Origin: Streptomyces caeruleatus
GTDB lineage: Bacteria; Actinomycetota; Actinomycetes; Streptomycetales; Streptomycetaceae
Assembly (NCBI RefSeq): GCF_001514235.1
Contig: NZ_KQ948934.1
Location: 124,001-188,000 of the forward strand
Reading direction: 5' to 3'
DNA length: 64,000 nt
The notes beneath the pieces were generated by a model that was not told the DNA's origin, made no database searches, and saw only the letters and a list, made by a program, of their open reading frames with translations. The translations under genes and the position numbers were made by a program. Shown in pieces: positions 16,049-27,446 of the stretch (position 1 is its first letter; the number at the start of each line of letters is the position of its first letter).

Positions 16049-16398
16049 CAGTGGTCCTCGTTTCGGTTGTACGAGTACGTCGTCCTGTCGACGTACTTCG
16101 GGTTGTTGCGGTTCTCGATGGCGGCGAACCGCCGGGGTGCGGGGAGTTCCTGGTCGACGGGGGTGTTGAGCCCGAGCGCGTCGCCCAGTTCCTCCTCACG
16201 CTGGGCCATGTTGTCGCGGACGTCGAGCGCGAAGCCCACCGCGCGGTCCTTGAGCCGGTGACCCGCCTCGATCGCCTTGTTCGTCGCGGTCGCGGCGAGG
16301 CTTTCGGGGGTCAGCTGCTTCAGCTTCCGGTTGACCTTGGTGGTGGCCCACACACCGGCGGCGACGCCCGTGGTGAACCAGAACGTACGGCGGAACAT
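16048..16398 (-). CDS. Small membrane-anchored protein upstream of alaS
   Basis: A 116-residue protein, MFRRTFWFTTGVAAGVWATTKVN, with one N-terminal hydrophobic segment (about 5-20) followed by an amphipathic, charged region and a polar tail ending TYSYNRNEDH. The function is unknown; I recall similar small proteins next to alaS in other Streptomyces. The stop overlaps the alaS start by one base (TGATG), so the two are translationally coupled. The reading frame is open much further upstream, but the ATG at 16398 gives a sensible membrane protein. Confidence 0.82.
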   Translation of the reverse strand: MFRRTFWFTTGVAAGVWATTKVNRKLKQLTPESLAATATNKAIEAGHRLKDRAVGFALDVRDNMAQREEELGDALGLNTPVDQELPAPRRFAAIENRNNPKYVDRTTYSYNRNEDH

Positions 16399-16406
16399 GC
16401 TGGGTC

Positions 16407-16853
16407 TCAGTCCCTCTTTCCGCGGAGGTTTCGCTTGTCCCGTCGCGCGGCCGGAACCGTGCGGCCCACGATCACGGTACGCCGGGCCTCTTTGGCGGGC
16501 ACGTCGTCCTTGCTGCCGCCGAGGGCCCGGCGCACGCCGTAGCCGAAGGCCGCGATCTTGACGAGGGGGCCGCCGAAGGTGGAGGCGACGGTGGTCGACA
16601 GGGCGGAGGCGTTCGAGGTGACCTCCTGGACGTCGGAGGCAATCGCGTCGACCCGGTCGATCTGGGTCTGCGCGGAGCGCACCGCCGTGGAGGCCTCTGC
16701 CAGGAGCGGGACGGCCTGGTCGGTCACGTCCGCGACGAGCTTGGTGGTCGCCTTGAGCGTCTGGGCCAGCCTCGCCAGCGCGACGGCGAGGAAGGAGACC
16801 AGAATCGCCCAGAAGACGGCCACCAGGATCCCGGCAACCTCTCCACCGGACAC
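16407..16853 (-). CDS. DUF948-type membrane protein
   Basis: A 148-residue protein with an N-terminal transmembrane helix (VAGILVAVFWAILVSFLAVALARL, about residues 5-28) followed by a long helical region with heptad-like hydrophobic spacing (TLKATTKLVADVTDQAVPLLAEA). This is typical of DUF948 proteins, whose function is unknown. The GTG at 16853 was chosen over an ATG at 16889 because AGGGAG lies 10 bases before it and it opens with the usual SGGEVAG. It is 8 bases upstream of the next small membrane gene, in one transcript leading to alaS. Confidence 0.85.
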   Translation of the reverse strand: MSGGEVAGILVAVFWAILVSFLAVALARLAQTLKATTKLVADVTDQAVPLLAEASTAVRSAQTQIDRVDAIASDVQEVTSNASALSTTVASTFGGPLVKIAAFGYGVRRALGGSKDDVPAKEARRTVIVGRTVPAARRDKRNLRGKRD

Positions 16854-16878
16854 TGTGCACCCGCTCCCTGAAGTGGTG

Positions 16879-16938
16879 GAACCTGTCATTGAACCTGGTT
16901 CTGAACCTCGTATCGAACCTCGTATTGAACCTGGTTCC
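16879..16938. repeat. Five copies of a 12-bp GAACCT repeat
   Basis: Units GAACCTGTCATT, GAACCTGGTTCT, GAACCTCGTATC, GAACCTCGTATT and GAACCTGGTTCC follow head to tail just upstream of the DUF948 gene, in its probable promoter region. The period is a multiple of three, but no credible protein uses it. Confidence 0.85.
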
Positions 16939-16991
16939 GAGGTTGAGCCTATCGCGCCGGACCCGGCGCTCCGTACCGCATTACCGGCATG

Positions 16992-17042
16992 CGAAAGCCC
17001 GCCGCCCCGCCCACCCGGAAGGGCGGGGAGACGACGGGCTTC
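16992..17042 (-). terminator. Terminator hairpin after rpsD
   Basis: Inverted repeat with an inner CCCCGCCC/GGGCGGGG stem and an outer AGCCCG/CGGGCT stem separated by a small bulge, starting about 30 bases beyond the rpsD stop. It probably ends the rpsD transcript on the minus strand. Confidence 0.7.
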
Positions 17043-17072
17043 AGGCGCGGAAGTCCTACGACCGTCGAGGGA

Positions 17073-17687
17073 TCAACGGGCGTAGTACTCGACGACGAGC
17101 TGCTCGTCGCAGATCACCGGGATCTCCTTGCGGTTCGGCTCACGGTCCAGGCGGAACGCCAGGGCCTTGAGGTTCACCTGGAGGTAGCGCGGGGTCTCAC
17201 CCTCGGGGGCGAAGCCACCCTCACGGGCGATGGAGAAGAGGGTCTTCTCGCGGCTGCGCTCACGGACCATCACGACGTCGTCGGGCTTGACGCGGAAGGA
17301 CGGCTTGTCGACCTTCTGGCCGTTGACCTCGATGTGGCCGTGCACGACCATCTGACGGGCCTGGTAGATGGTGCGGGCGATGCCCGAACGCAGGACCAAG
17401 GCGTCGAGACGGCGCTCGAGCTCGATGATCAGGGCCTCACCGGTCTTGCCCTGAACCTTGGAGGCACGCTCGTAGGCGCGGACGAGCTGACGCTCGGACA
17501 CGTCGTACTGCGCGCGCAGACGCTGCTTCTCCAGCAGACGGACCTTGTAGTCCGAGTTCTGCTTGCGGCCACGGCCGTGCTCACCCGGCGGGTAGGGACG
17601 GGCCTCGAAGTACTTGACGGCCTTCGGGGTCAGGGCGATGCCGAGGGCACGCGACTTCTTGACCTTGGGGCGGGACTGGTTCGCCAC
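17073..17687 (-). CDS. rpsD: 30S ribosomal protein S4
   Basis: Primary 16S rRNA-binding protein that nucleates assembly of the 30S subunit body. The protein has 204 residues with the S4 N-terminal domain (PYPPGEHGRGRKQNSDYKV near residue 31) and the S4 RNA-binding domain (ERRLDALVLRSGIARTIYQARQMVVHGHIEVNGQKV near 90-125). GTG start with GAGAG just upstream. It stands apart from the other ribosomal protein genes, with its own terminator and a 310-base upstream gap, so it is probably monocistronic. Confidence 0.98.
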   Translation of the reverse strand: MANQSRPKVKKSRALGIALTPKAVKYFEARPYPPGEHGRGRKQNSDYKVRLLEKQRLRAQYDVSERQLVRAYERASKVQGKTGEALIIELERRLDALVLRSGIARTIYQARQMVVHGHIEVNGQKVDKPSFRVKPDDVVMVRERSREKTLFSIAREGGFAPEGETPRYLQVNLKALAFRLDREPNRKEIPVICDEQLVVEYYAR

Positions 17688-17997
17688 AATCTCTCATTTC
17701 TCAGTGTTCGGCTCGTCAGGGTTGAGGGAGGTCGCATCCGCAGCCGGGGAAACCCTCCTCGCCCGCATGGACGGGGTGGGCAGCCGCTCCCCTGGTCTGG
17801 GCACATACGTGCAGCACGCGAGTGGCCCACCGACCGGTCCCGTCGTACGACGAGTGGTGGTGGGCTGCCCGCGACACCGTTCGACGGTGCGCGACGCTCC
17901 TGGAGTCGATCCGGGGACTGGGTCCTGGACCGGCTCCGGCTGACCGTCCCGTTCTGACAGCACGGGACACAGCACTTCGGGGAAGTTTACAGGGTGC
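17688..17997. other. Upstream region of rpsD, no gene seen
   Basis: A 310-base gap between the rarA stop and the rpsD start, both on the minus strand. It should hold the rpsD promoter and any leader used for regulation, but I could not assign promoter hexamers with confidence. A short inverted repeat (CACCGT TCG ACGGTG, about 17876-17890) is the only structure noticed. Open frames here have no supporting ribosome-binding site. Confidence 0.6.
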
Positions 17998-19353
17998 TCA
18001 GGACCGCTTGCGACCGAGGTGTTTCCTGGTCCACTCCACGGCGTCCGCGTACCGCGCCTCCGATCCGTGCCGGGTCGGGGTGTAGTACTCGCGGTCCTTG
18101 AGGGCGTCCGGCGCGTACTGCTGCTCGGCGATGCCCTCGGGCAGGTCGTGGGGATACACGTACCCCTGGGCGTGGCCGAGCTTGGCGGCGCCCTTGTAGT
18201 GCCCGTCACGCAGGTGCGGCGGCACGGGACCGGCCAGTCCCTTGCGTACGTCTTCCAGGGCGGCGCCGATCGCGGTCGTCGCGGCGTTGGACTTCGGTGC
18301 GAGGGCGAGGGCGATGGTGGCGTGGCTGAGGGTGAGGGCGGCCTCGGGGAAGCCGATCATGGCGACGGCCTGGGCGGCGGCGACCGCGATCGGCAGCGCG
18401 TTGGGGTCGGCGAGGCCGATGTCCTCGCTGGCGGAGATCATCAGGCGGCGGGCGATGAAGCGGGGATCCTCGCCGGCCTCGATCATCCGGGCCAGGTAGT
18501 GCAGTGCGGCGTCGACGTCGGAGCCCCTGATGGACTTGATGAGGGCACTGGCGACGTCGTAGTGCTGGTCGCCGTCGCGGTCGTACTTCACGGCCGCGCG
18601 GTCGACGGTCTGCTCCAGCGTCTGGAGGCTGACCTCGGCCTCGCCCTGGTCAAGAGCGGCACCGGCCGCGGCCTCCAGGGCCGTCAGCGCGCGACGGGCG
18701 TCGCCGCCGGCGATCCGCAGCAGGTGTTCCTCGGTGTCCTCGGGGAGGCCCACGGCGTCCTTCAGCCCGCGCTCGTCGCCGAGCGCCCGCCGCAGCAGGC
18801 CTCTGACGTCGTCGTCGGTGAGGGGTTCGAGGGTGAGCAGGAGGGAGCGGGACAGCAGCGGGGAGATGATCGAGAAGTACGGGTTCTCGGTGGTCGCCGC
18901 GATCAGGGTCACCCAGCGGTTCTCCACGGCCGGGAGGAGGGAGTCCTGCTGGGCCTTGCTGAAGCGGTGGATCTCGTCGAGGAAGAGGACGGTCTCCTTG
19001 CCGTAGCCGCCGGTGGCGCGGCGGGCGCCCTCGATGACCGCGCGGACCTCCTTGACGCCGGCGGTGATGGCGGAGAGCTCGACGAAGCGCTTGTTGGTGG
19101 CCTTGGAGACGACGTACGCCAAGGTGGTCTTGCCGGTGCCGGGCGGGCCCCAGAGGATCACCGAGGACGGTCCGGCGGGGCCGCCGCCGGACTCTCCGAC
19201 CAGCCTGCGCAGGGGCGAGCCCGGCTTCAGCAGGTGTTGCTGGCCCACGACCTCGTCCAGGGTGCGCGGGCGCATGCGCACCGCCAGGGGACTCCCCGCG
19301 GGGTCCTTCTCCTGGCGTTCTTCTGCGGCGGCGGTGAACAGGTCGGGCTCCAC
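17998..19353 (-). CDS. rarA: Replication-associated recombination protein A (RarA/MgsA AAA ATPase)
   Basis: A clamp-loader-like AAA+ ATPase that acts at stalled replication forks. Of 451 residues, Walker A is GPPGTGKTTLAYV near residue 69 and Walker B is VLFLDEIHRFSKAQQD near residue 124. The C-terminal RarA tetramerisation region contains MIEAGEDPRFIARRLMISASEDIGLADP. GTG start. A gap of only 45 bases separates it from the upstream VKOR gene. Confidence 0.95.
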   Translation of the reverse strand: MEPDLFTAAAEERQEKDPAGSPLAVRMRPRTLDEVVGQQHLLKPGSPLRRLVGESGGGPAGPSSVILWGPPGTGKTTLAYVVSKATNKRFVELSAITAGVKEVRAVIEGARRATGGYGKETVLFLDEIHRFSKAQQDSLLPAVENRWVTLIAATTENPYFSIISPLLSRSLLLTLEPLTDDDVRGLLRRALGDERGLKDAVGLPEDTEEHLLRIAGGDARRALTALEAAAGAALDQGEAEVSLQTLEQTVDRAAVKYDRDGDQHYDVASALIKSIRGSDVDAALHYLARMIEAGEDPRFIARRLMISASEDIGLADPNALPIAVAAAQAVAMIGFPEAALTLSHATIALALAPKSNAATTAIGAALEDVRKGLAGPVPPHLRDGHYKGAAKLGHAQGYVYPHDLPEGIAEQQYAPDALKDREYYTPTRHGSEARYADAVEWTRKHLGRKRS

Positions 19354-19398
19354 GTCGGCAACCCTAAATCACCGCACTGACATCGGGCTCGGAGCGGG

Positions 19399-20058
19399 TC
19401 AGGCGGCCCAGAGCTGGCTGCCCCAGCGGGTCAGGATCAGCATGGCGATGACGCCGCAGTGCGTGACCGGGAGCACCCAGGTGAACTCGGCGAGGAAGTT
19501 CTTCAGCGGGCGCGGGGCGGGCAGGAAGCCGTTGCGGACGTTGAAGGAGGTCACGTACCAGAACATGGTGAGCGTGGCCGCCCAGGCCAGCGAGCACCAC
19601 AGGCAGAGCGCGCCGATGTTGTACAGCGACTGGTACATCAGCCAGGTGCAGAAGGCGACGCCGAAGAGGGTGCCGAAGTTGAAGGTCAGCCAGTACCAGC
19701 GCGGGAAGCGGGCGCGGGCGAGCAGGCTCATGCCGACGCAGATGACGATGCCGTAGCAGACGAGGCCGAGCATGGGGTTGGGGAAGCCGAAGACGGCCGC
19801 CTGCTTGCTCTGCATGACGCTGCCGCAGGACACGATCGGGTTGAGGCTGCACCCGGGGGTGAAGGTCGTCCCCGCGATCTTGGCTTCGAGGATCTTGAAC
19901 TTGTCGATCGTGATGACCCACGCGGCGAGCAGTCCGGCCGCGCCGGTGATCACCAGCAGCAGAGCGAACGCGCGGCTGCCGCCCAGCAGTTGCGGCGGCG
20001 CTTCGGCAGGCTCCCGCTCGGGCTCGGTGGAGACGTCTTTGACTGTCGTCTTGCTCAT
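19399..20058 (-). CDS. Vitamin K epoxide reductase-family membrane oxidoreductase
   Basis: Bacterial VKOR homologues reoxidise extracytoplasmic thiol oxidases and thereby drive disulfide formation. The 219-residue protein has a polar cytoplasmic start and about five transmembrane segments. The active-site motif CLWC lies in the second half, and a loop cysteine pair is present (GCSLNPIVSCGSV). The MSKTTVKDV start at 20058 is the usual one although the ribosome-binding site is weak; the frame stays open for 40 more codons upstream. No partner DsbA-like gene is adjacent. Confidence 0.88.
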   Translation of the reverse strand: MSKTTVKDVSTEPEREPAEAPPQLLGGSRAFALLLVITGAAGLLAAWVITIDKFKILEAKIAGTTFTPGCSLNPIVSCGSVMQSKQAAVFGFPNPMLGLVCYGIVICVGMSLLARARFPRWYWLTFNFGTLFGVAFCTWLMYQSLYNIGALCLWCSLAWAATLTMFWYVTSFNVRNGFLPAPRPLKNFLAEFTWVLPVTHCGVIAMLILTRWGSQLWAA

Positions 20059-20207
20059 CACGCCGATTCCGTCACTTGAGAGTTGGACCTTCTCCGGGCA
20101 CGGCACATTGTGCCGTACACAGCCGCGTGTCCGCCGTTCGTAGGGCATAAGCAAAAGCCCGCGAGTGGGTAAAGGCATTCGGTTCAGGACACCGTCGGAA
20201 CTGCGAA

Positions 20208-20233
20208 GAGCGGGGACCGGCAGGCCCCCGCTC
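20208..20233 (-). terminator. Weak terminator hairpin after hisS
   Basis: GAGCGGGG pairs with CCCCGCTC across a 10-base loop, 24 bases beyond the hisS stop. It is short for a terminator; moderate support only. Confidence 0.5.
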
Positions 20234-20256
20234 CTCGGAATTCAGCGCTCCGGAAA

Positions 20257-21519
20257 TCAGCCCAGTCGGGCTTCCAGCTCCGCCACGATCTCGTTGACGC
20301 CGACGGCCGCCTGCTCACCGGACTCCATGTCCTTGAGCTGGACGACGCCTTCGGCGAGGTCGCGCTCACCGGCGACGATCGTGTAACGGGCGCCACTGCG
20401 GTTGGCGTTCTTCATGGCGCCCTTGAGGCCCTTGCCGCCGAAGGAGAAGTCGGCCGCGATGCCGACCTTGCGCAGCTCGGTGACCTTCGCGAAGAGGACC
20501 CGGCGCGCCTCCTCGCCGAGCGGGACGGCGAACACGCTGGTCGTGGAGGGGAGTTCGAGCTCGACGCCCTCCGCCTCCAGCGCCAGGACCGTGCGGTCGA
20601 CGCCGAGGGCCCAGCCGACGGACGGCAGCGCGGGGCCGCCGATCATCTCCGACAGGCCGTCGTAGCGGCCGCCACCGCCCACCGCGGACTGGGAGCCCAG
20701 ACCGTCGTGGACGAACTCGAAGGTGGTACGCGTGTAGTAGTCCAGGCCGCGCACCAGCTTCGGATCGTCCTCGAAGGAGACGCCGGCCGCCGTGATCAGC
20801 TCGCGGACCTCCTCGTGGTACGTCTTGCAGGCGTCGCAGAGGTAGTCGCGCAGGAGCGGGGCGTCGCCCAGCTGCTTCTGGACCGACTCGCGCTTGTCGT
20901 CGAGGACGCGCAGCGGGTTGATCTCCGCGCGGCGCAGGGTGTCCTCGTCCAGGTCCAGGCCGCGCAGGAAGTCCTGGAGCGCGGCCCGGTAGACCGGGCG
21001 GCACTCCTGGTCGCCCAGGCTGTTCAGCAGGATCCGGAAGTCGCTCAGACCCAGCGAGCGGTACGCCTGGTCGGCCAGAATGATCAACTCGGCGTCCAGC
21101 GCCGGGTCCTCGGCACCGATCGCCTCGGCGCCGACCTGGGAGAAGTGCCGGTAACGGCCCTTCTGGGGACGCTCGTAGCGGTAGTACGAGCCCGAGTACC
21201 AGAGCTTGACCGGGAGGTTGCCCGCCTTGTGCAGGTTGGCCTCCAGGGCGGCGCGCAGGACCGAGGCCGTGCCCTCGGGGCGCAGGGCCAGCTGGTCGCC
21301 GCCCTTGGTCTCGAAGGCGTACATCTCCTTGGTCACGATGTCGGTGGACTCGCCGACACCGCGCGCGAACAGCTCGACGCTCTCGAAGCCGGGCGTCTCG
21401 ATGTAGCCGTAGCCGGAGTTGCGCAGCGGGGCGGCGAGCGCCTCGCGGACCGCCAGGTACCTGGCGGAGTCCGGCGGGATCAGGTCGTACGTGCCCTTGG
21501 GGGCCTTGAAGGTGCTCAC
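20257..21519 (-). CDS. hisS: Histidyl-tRNA synthetase
   Basis: Class II synthetase charging tRNA-His. The 420-residue protein starts with a GTG, giving MSTFKAPKGTYDLIPPDSA. Motif 2 with LRPEGTASVLRA is near residue 78, the histidine-specific LVRGLDYYTRTTFEF near residue 258, and the C-terminal anticodon domain ends VNEIVAELEARLG. The reading frame remains open for 249 further codons, but that part is a shadow of the metallo-hydrolase gene. The hydrolase stop lies 11 bases upstream, so the pair is likely an operon. Confidence 0.97.
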   Translation of the reverse strand: MSTFKAPKGTYDLIPPDSARYLAVREALAAPLRNSGYGYIETPGFESVELFARGVGESTDIVTKEMYAFETKGGDQLALRPEGTASVLRAALEANLHKAGNLPVKLWYSGSYYRYERPQKGRYRHFSQVGAEAIGAEDPALDAELIILADQAYRSLGLSDFRILLNSLGDQECRPVYRAALQDFLRGLDLDEDTLRRAEINPLRVLDDKRESVQKQLGDAPLLRDYLCDACKTYHEEVRELITAAGVSFEDDPKLVRGLDYYTRTTFEFVHDGLGSQSAVGGGGRYDGLSEMIGGPALPSVGWALGVDRTVLALEAEGVELELPSTTSVFAVPLGEEARRVLFAKVTELRKVGIAADFSFGGKGLKGAMKNANRSGARYTIVAGERDLAEGVVQLKDMESGEQAAVGVNEIVAELEARLG

Positions 21520-21530
21520 GGAAGGTCTCG

Positions 21531-22241
21531 TCACATTCCTCGTCGGGGAGCGTTCACGTCGGCTCCCGGGCCGGCGGCCACCTGCCGCAGATAGGGGTTG
21601 GTGGCGCGCTCCTGGCCGATGGTCGTCTGGGGGCCGTGGCCGGACAGCACCACGGTCGAGTCGTCGAGCGGCAGGCACACGCGGGCCAGCGAGTCGAGCA
21701 TCTCGGCCATGTCGCCGCCGGGCAGGTCGGTGCGTCCGATGGAGCCGGCGAACAGCAGGTCGCCCGAGAACAGGATCGGCGGGATGTCCGCCGCCTCGGG
21801 CAGGCCGAAGGTCACCGACCCCCTGGTATGGCCCGGCGCGTGCGCGACGGAGAGCTCCATCCCCGCCAGCTCCAGCTTCGCGCCGTCCGTCAGCTCCTTG
21901 ACGTCGTCCGGCTCCCCGATGGTCAGCTCGCCCATCAGATGCATCCCGATGGAACGGCCGAGCGCCTTCTCGGGGTCGCTCATCATGTACCGGTCCTCGG
22001 GGTGGATCCAGGCCGACACGTCGTGCGCGCCGCACACCGGGACGACCGAGGCCACGTGGTCGAGGTGGCCGTGGGTGAGGACGACGGCGACGGGCTTGAG
22101 CCGATGCTTCTTCAGTGCTTCCTCGACTCCGGGGGCCGCTTCGTGGCCCGGGTCGATGATCACGCACTCCTCGCCGGCGGCGGGGGCGACGAGATAACAG
22201 TTCGTCCCCCAGGCCCCGGCGGGGAACCCGGCAATGAGCAC
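21531..22241 (-). CDS. Metallo-beta-lactamase-fold hydrolase (glyoxalase II-like)
   Basis: A 236-residue protein with the zinc motif THGHLDHVAS (HxHxDH, near residue 55), a second His in HAPGHTRGSV, the bridging Asp in FSGDLLF, and SGHGPQT near the C-terminus. The family includes hydroxyacylglutathione hydrolases; Streptomyces make mycothiol and not glutathione, so the true thioester substrate is unknown. The GTG at 22241 was chosen because AAGGA lies 8 bases before it; the frame is open 37 codons further up. It precedes hisS, as in many actinobacteria. Confidence 0.87.
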   Translation of the reverse strand: MLIAGFPAGAWGTNCYLVAPAAGEECVIIDPGHEAAPGVEEALKKHRLKPVAVVLTHGHLDHVASVVPVCGAHDVSAWIHPEDRYMMSDPEKALGRSIGMHLMGELTIGEPDDVKELTDGAKLELAGMELSVAHAPGHTRGSVTFGLPEAADIPPILFSGDLLFAGSIGRTDLPGGDMAEMLDSLARVCLPLDDSTVVLSGHGPQTTIGQERATNPYLRQVAAGPGADVNAPRRGM

Positions 22242-22421
22242 GATCGTCCTTCGTTTGTGTCGACACGAGTGGTTTGTCGGCGGGCTCCGCCTGTGGTCAG
22301 AGCCTACCGGCGCTGCCGATTTCTCAGCGAACCCATATACGGTACGGGGCACACGCAGGCAGTCGGCTCACCGGACGCACGCGTACCGGTCGACACACAC
22401 GACGCATGAGGAGAGAACCCG

Positions 22422-23240
22422 GTGGTCAGCCAGGAACAGCGGCGGCGTCAGCTCTCCCGGGAGAAGTTCTTGCGGCAGCAGCAGCGGCGTACGTCCGCCC
22501 GGCGCAAGGCACGCATGCGCAACTCGGTGATTGCGTCGGTGCTCGGCGTCGTCGTCATCGGCAGCCTCGCGCTGTACACGACCGGAGTCCTCAAGAAGGA
22601 CGACGCCAAGGAGAACGCGGGCGCGGAGGTCACGCCCAGCGCGACACCCAGCAAGGCTCCGGACCCGTGCGAGAAGCCCGCCGAGGGCAAGGTCAAGACG
22701 GCGACCTGGAAGAAGGAGCCGGAGCTGACGGTCGACAAGTCGGCCAGGTACACGATGAAGCTCGCGACGACGTGCGGTGACATAGACATCGCGCTCAAGG
22801 CGTCGGCAGCGCCGCACACCGTGAACTCGTTCGACTTCCTCGCCGGCAAGGGCTACTTCGACCATTCCAAGTGCCACCGGCTCACCACCAACGGCATCTA
22901 CGTGCTGCAGTGCGGTGACCCGACGGGTACCGGAACGGGCGGTCCCGGGTACACGATTCCGGACGAGAACCTGAAGGACAAAAGCCTCAAGAACAACATC
23001 TATCCCGCGGGCACCGTGGCGATGGCGAACACCGGCCAGAAGCACTCCGGCGGCAGCCAGTTCTTCCTCGTGTACCAGGACAGTCAGCTGCCGCCCAGCT
23101 ACACACCGTTCGGTACCGTTTCCGAATCCGGCATGAAGGTACTCAAGAAGATTGCCGACGCCGGCGAGAGCACCGGCCAGGGCGACGGGGCGCCCAACGC
23201 GACGGTGGTCATCGACAAGGCGACGGTCACCAAATCCTGA
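22422..23240 (+). CDS. Membrane-anchored cyclophilin-type peptidyl-prolyl isomerase
   Basis: Catalyses cis-trans isomerisation of proline peptide bonds, probably outside the cytoplasmic membrane. The 272-residue protein has a basic cytoplasmic N-terminus (RRRQLSREKFLRQQQRR), a transmembrane helix at about 34-53 (SVIASVLGVVVIGSLALYTT), a linker, and a cyclophilin domain from about 100 (FDFLAGKGYFDHSKCHRLT, later GSQFFLVYQDSQLPPSYTPFG). GTG start with GGAGAG upstream. It diverges from the metallo-hydrolase gene. Confidence 0.93.
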   Translation: MVSQEQRRRQLSREKFLRQQQRRTSARRKARMRNSVIASVLGVVVIGSLALYTTGVLKKDDAKENAGAEVTPSATPSKAPDPCEKPAEGKVKTATWKKEPELTVDKSARYTMKLATTCGDIDIALKASAAPHTVNSFDFLAGKGYFDHSKCHRLTTNGIYVLQCGDPTGTGTGGPGYTIPDENLKDKSLKNNIYPAGTVAMANTGQKHSGGSQFFLVYQDSQLPPSYTPFGTVSESGMKVLKKIADAGESTGQGDGAPNATVVIDKATVTKS

Positions 23241-23375
23241 CCGCCAACTGCGAAATTTCGGTCGCGCGGGATGCGGACAGGCAACCCGCCGGTCGCCTAT
23301 GTTGGCCGTGACGAAACTGTGGACGATGCCCGGGGGAACAGAAGCCCCTCGCAGGCATCATGTGGAGGAGGCGCT

Positions 23376-24605
23376 GTGAGCAGCGACCCGTGGGGCCGCG
23401 TCGACGAGACGGGGACCGTGTACGTGCGTACGGCCGACGGCGAGCAGGTTGTCGGTTCTTGGCAGGCAGGCACTCCTGAAGAGGCGCTGGCCTATTTCGA
23501 GCGCAAGTACGAGGGCCTGGTTGTCGAGATCGGCCTCCTCGAGAAGCGAGTGAAGACCACCGACCTGTCGGCGAAGGACGCGCAGATCGCGATCGACCAC
23601 ATTCGCGAGCAGGTCGACGCGCACCACGCGGTCGGCGATCTGGACGCCCTGAAGACCCGGCTGGACAAGCTCGTCGAGACGGTCGAGAAGCGGCGCGAGG
23701 AGCGCAAGCAGCAGCGGGCGAAGCAGTCGGACGAGGCGCGGCACGCCAAGGAGGCGCTGGTCACCGAGGCCGAGGAGCTGGCGCAGTCCGACCAGTGGCG
23801 GGCCGCCGGTGAGCGGCTGCGGGCCCTGGTGGACACGTGGAAGGGTCTGCCGCGGCTCGACCGCAAGTCGGACGACGAGCTGTGGCACCGCTTCTCGCAC
23901 GCCCGGTCGGCGTTCTCCAAGCGCCGCAAGGCGCACTTCGCGCAGCTGGACGCGCAGCGCGAGGAGGCCCGCAAGACCAAGGAGCGGCTGGTCGGCGAGG
24001 CCGAGGCGCTGTCCGGGTCGACCGACTGGGGTCCGACGGCGGCCCGCTACCGCGATCTGATGTCGGAGTGGAAGGCCGCGGGGCGCGCCCAGCGCGAGCA
24101 CGAGGACGACCTGTGGAACCGCTTCCGCGGCGCCCAGGACATCTTCTTCGCGGCCCGCAGCTCGGTCTTCGCCGAGCGCGACGCCGAGCAGGCCGAGAAC
24201 CTGAAGCTGAAGGAGGAGCTGGCCGAGGAGGCCGAGAAGCTCCTGCCGATCGGCGACCTGAAGGGCACGCGTGCCGCCTTCCGCTCGATCAACGAGCGCT
24301 GGGAGGCCATCGGCCATGTGCCGCGCGACGCGCGGCCCAAGGTGGAGGGCCGGATGCACGCCGTCGAGCGGGCCATCCAGGAGGCCGAGGACTCCGAGTG
24401 GCGCCGGACCAACCCGGAGGCACGCGCGCGTGCCGAGGGGATGACCGGCCAGTTCCAGGCCGCTGTGGACAAGCTCAAGGGCCAGATCGAGCAGGCACGC
24501 GCCCAGGGCAACAACGCGCGGGCTGACAAGCTGGAGGGTGAGCTGGAGCGGAGCCAGGAGCTGCTGGACCAGGCTCTGAAGGGCCTTCAGGAGTTCGGCG
24601 GCTGA
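23376..24605 (+). CDS. DUF349 repeat protein
   Basis: A 409-residue acidic helical protein with three to four copies of the DUF349 helical unit (for example DQWRAAGERLRALVDTWKGL and TDWGPTAARYRDLMSEWKAAG) and extended coiled-coil stretches at both ends. The function is unknown; E. coli YicC/RmuC-like roles should not be assumed. GTG start at 23376 with a perfect GGAGGAG just before it. It is the last plus-strand gene before the strong hairpin facing relA. Confidence 0.88.
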   Translation: MSSDPWGRVDETGTVYVRTADGEQVVGSWQAGTPEEALAYFERKYEGLVVEIGLLEKRVKTTDLSAKDAQIAIDHIREQVDAHHAVGDLDALKTRLDKLVETVEKRREERKQQRAKQSDEARHAKEALVTEAEELAQSDQWRAAGERLRALVDTWKGLPRLDRKSDDELWHRFSHARSAFSKRRKAHFAQLDAQREEARKTKERLVGEAEALSGSTDWGPTAARYRDLMSEWKAAGRAQREHEDDLWNRFRGAQDIFFAARSSVFAERDAEQAENLKLKEELAEEAEKLLPIGDLKGTRAAFRSINERWEAIGHVPRDARPKVEGRMHAVERAIQEAEDSEWRRTNPEARARAEGMTGQFQAAVDKLKGQIEQARAQGNNARADKLEGELERSQELLDQALKGLQEFGG

Positions 24606-24624
24606 CAGGCCGTCACCCCTGCTG

Positions 24625-24669
24625 CGACGAGAGGGGCCCCGTACCTCGGGTACGGGGCCCCTCTCGTCG
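24625..24669. terminator. Bidirectional terminator between the DUF349 gene and relA
   Basis: A perfect 20-bp stem (24625-24644 with 24650-24669) and a 5-base loop. It lies 19 bases beyond the DUF349 stop and 39 bases beyond the convergent relA stop, so it can serve both transcripts. Confidence 0.9.
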
Positions 24670-24708
24670 TATGCCTACGGGCTCGGCGCGTCCTACGACC
24701 AGCTGCTC

Positions 24709-27246
<2,538 letters not shown>

Positions 27247-27446
27247 GAGGACTCCTCGTGCGCGATCCGGGTCCCCCGGTCAGGCTCCGGAGAACCCATG
27301 GTAGCGATCCTGCGCCCGAGGATCGCCTTCAGGCCGATGTGAGGGCCGTCTACCCGAGTAACGCGAGGGGCTGCCGTCGGCATTCCGGAGCGCCTGGAGC
27401 GGCGGGGCCTGGGGTCCATTGGCGGCTGCTGGCGCCGTTGTGGCTG

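Noticed and set aside
13364..16261. 965-codon plus-strand frame opposite alaS
   Set aside because: Antisense artefact of third-position GC bias; its translation has no domain and alaS is complete on the other strand.
16889..17170. Small plus-strand frame encoding repeated NLVLNLV
   Set aside because: It arises from the 12-bp repeat; no ribosome-binding site, and it overlaps the rpsD terminator and the rpsD coding end.
20257..22266. hisS extended to 669 codons
   Set aside because: The extra 249 codons are the metallo-hydrolase gene read in another frame; the GTG at 21519 gives the normal HisS length and N-terminus.
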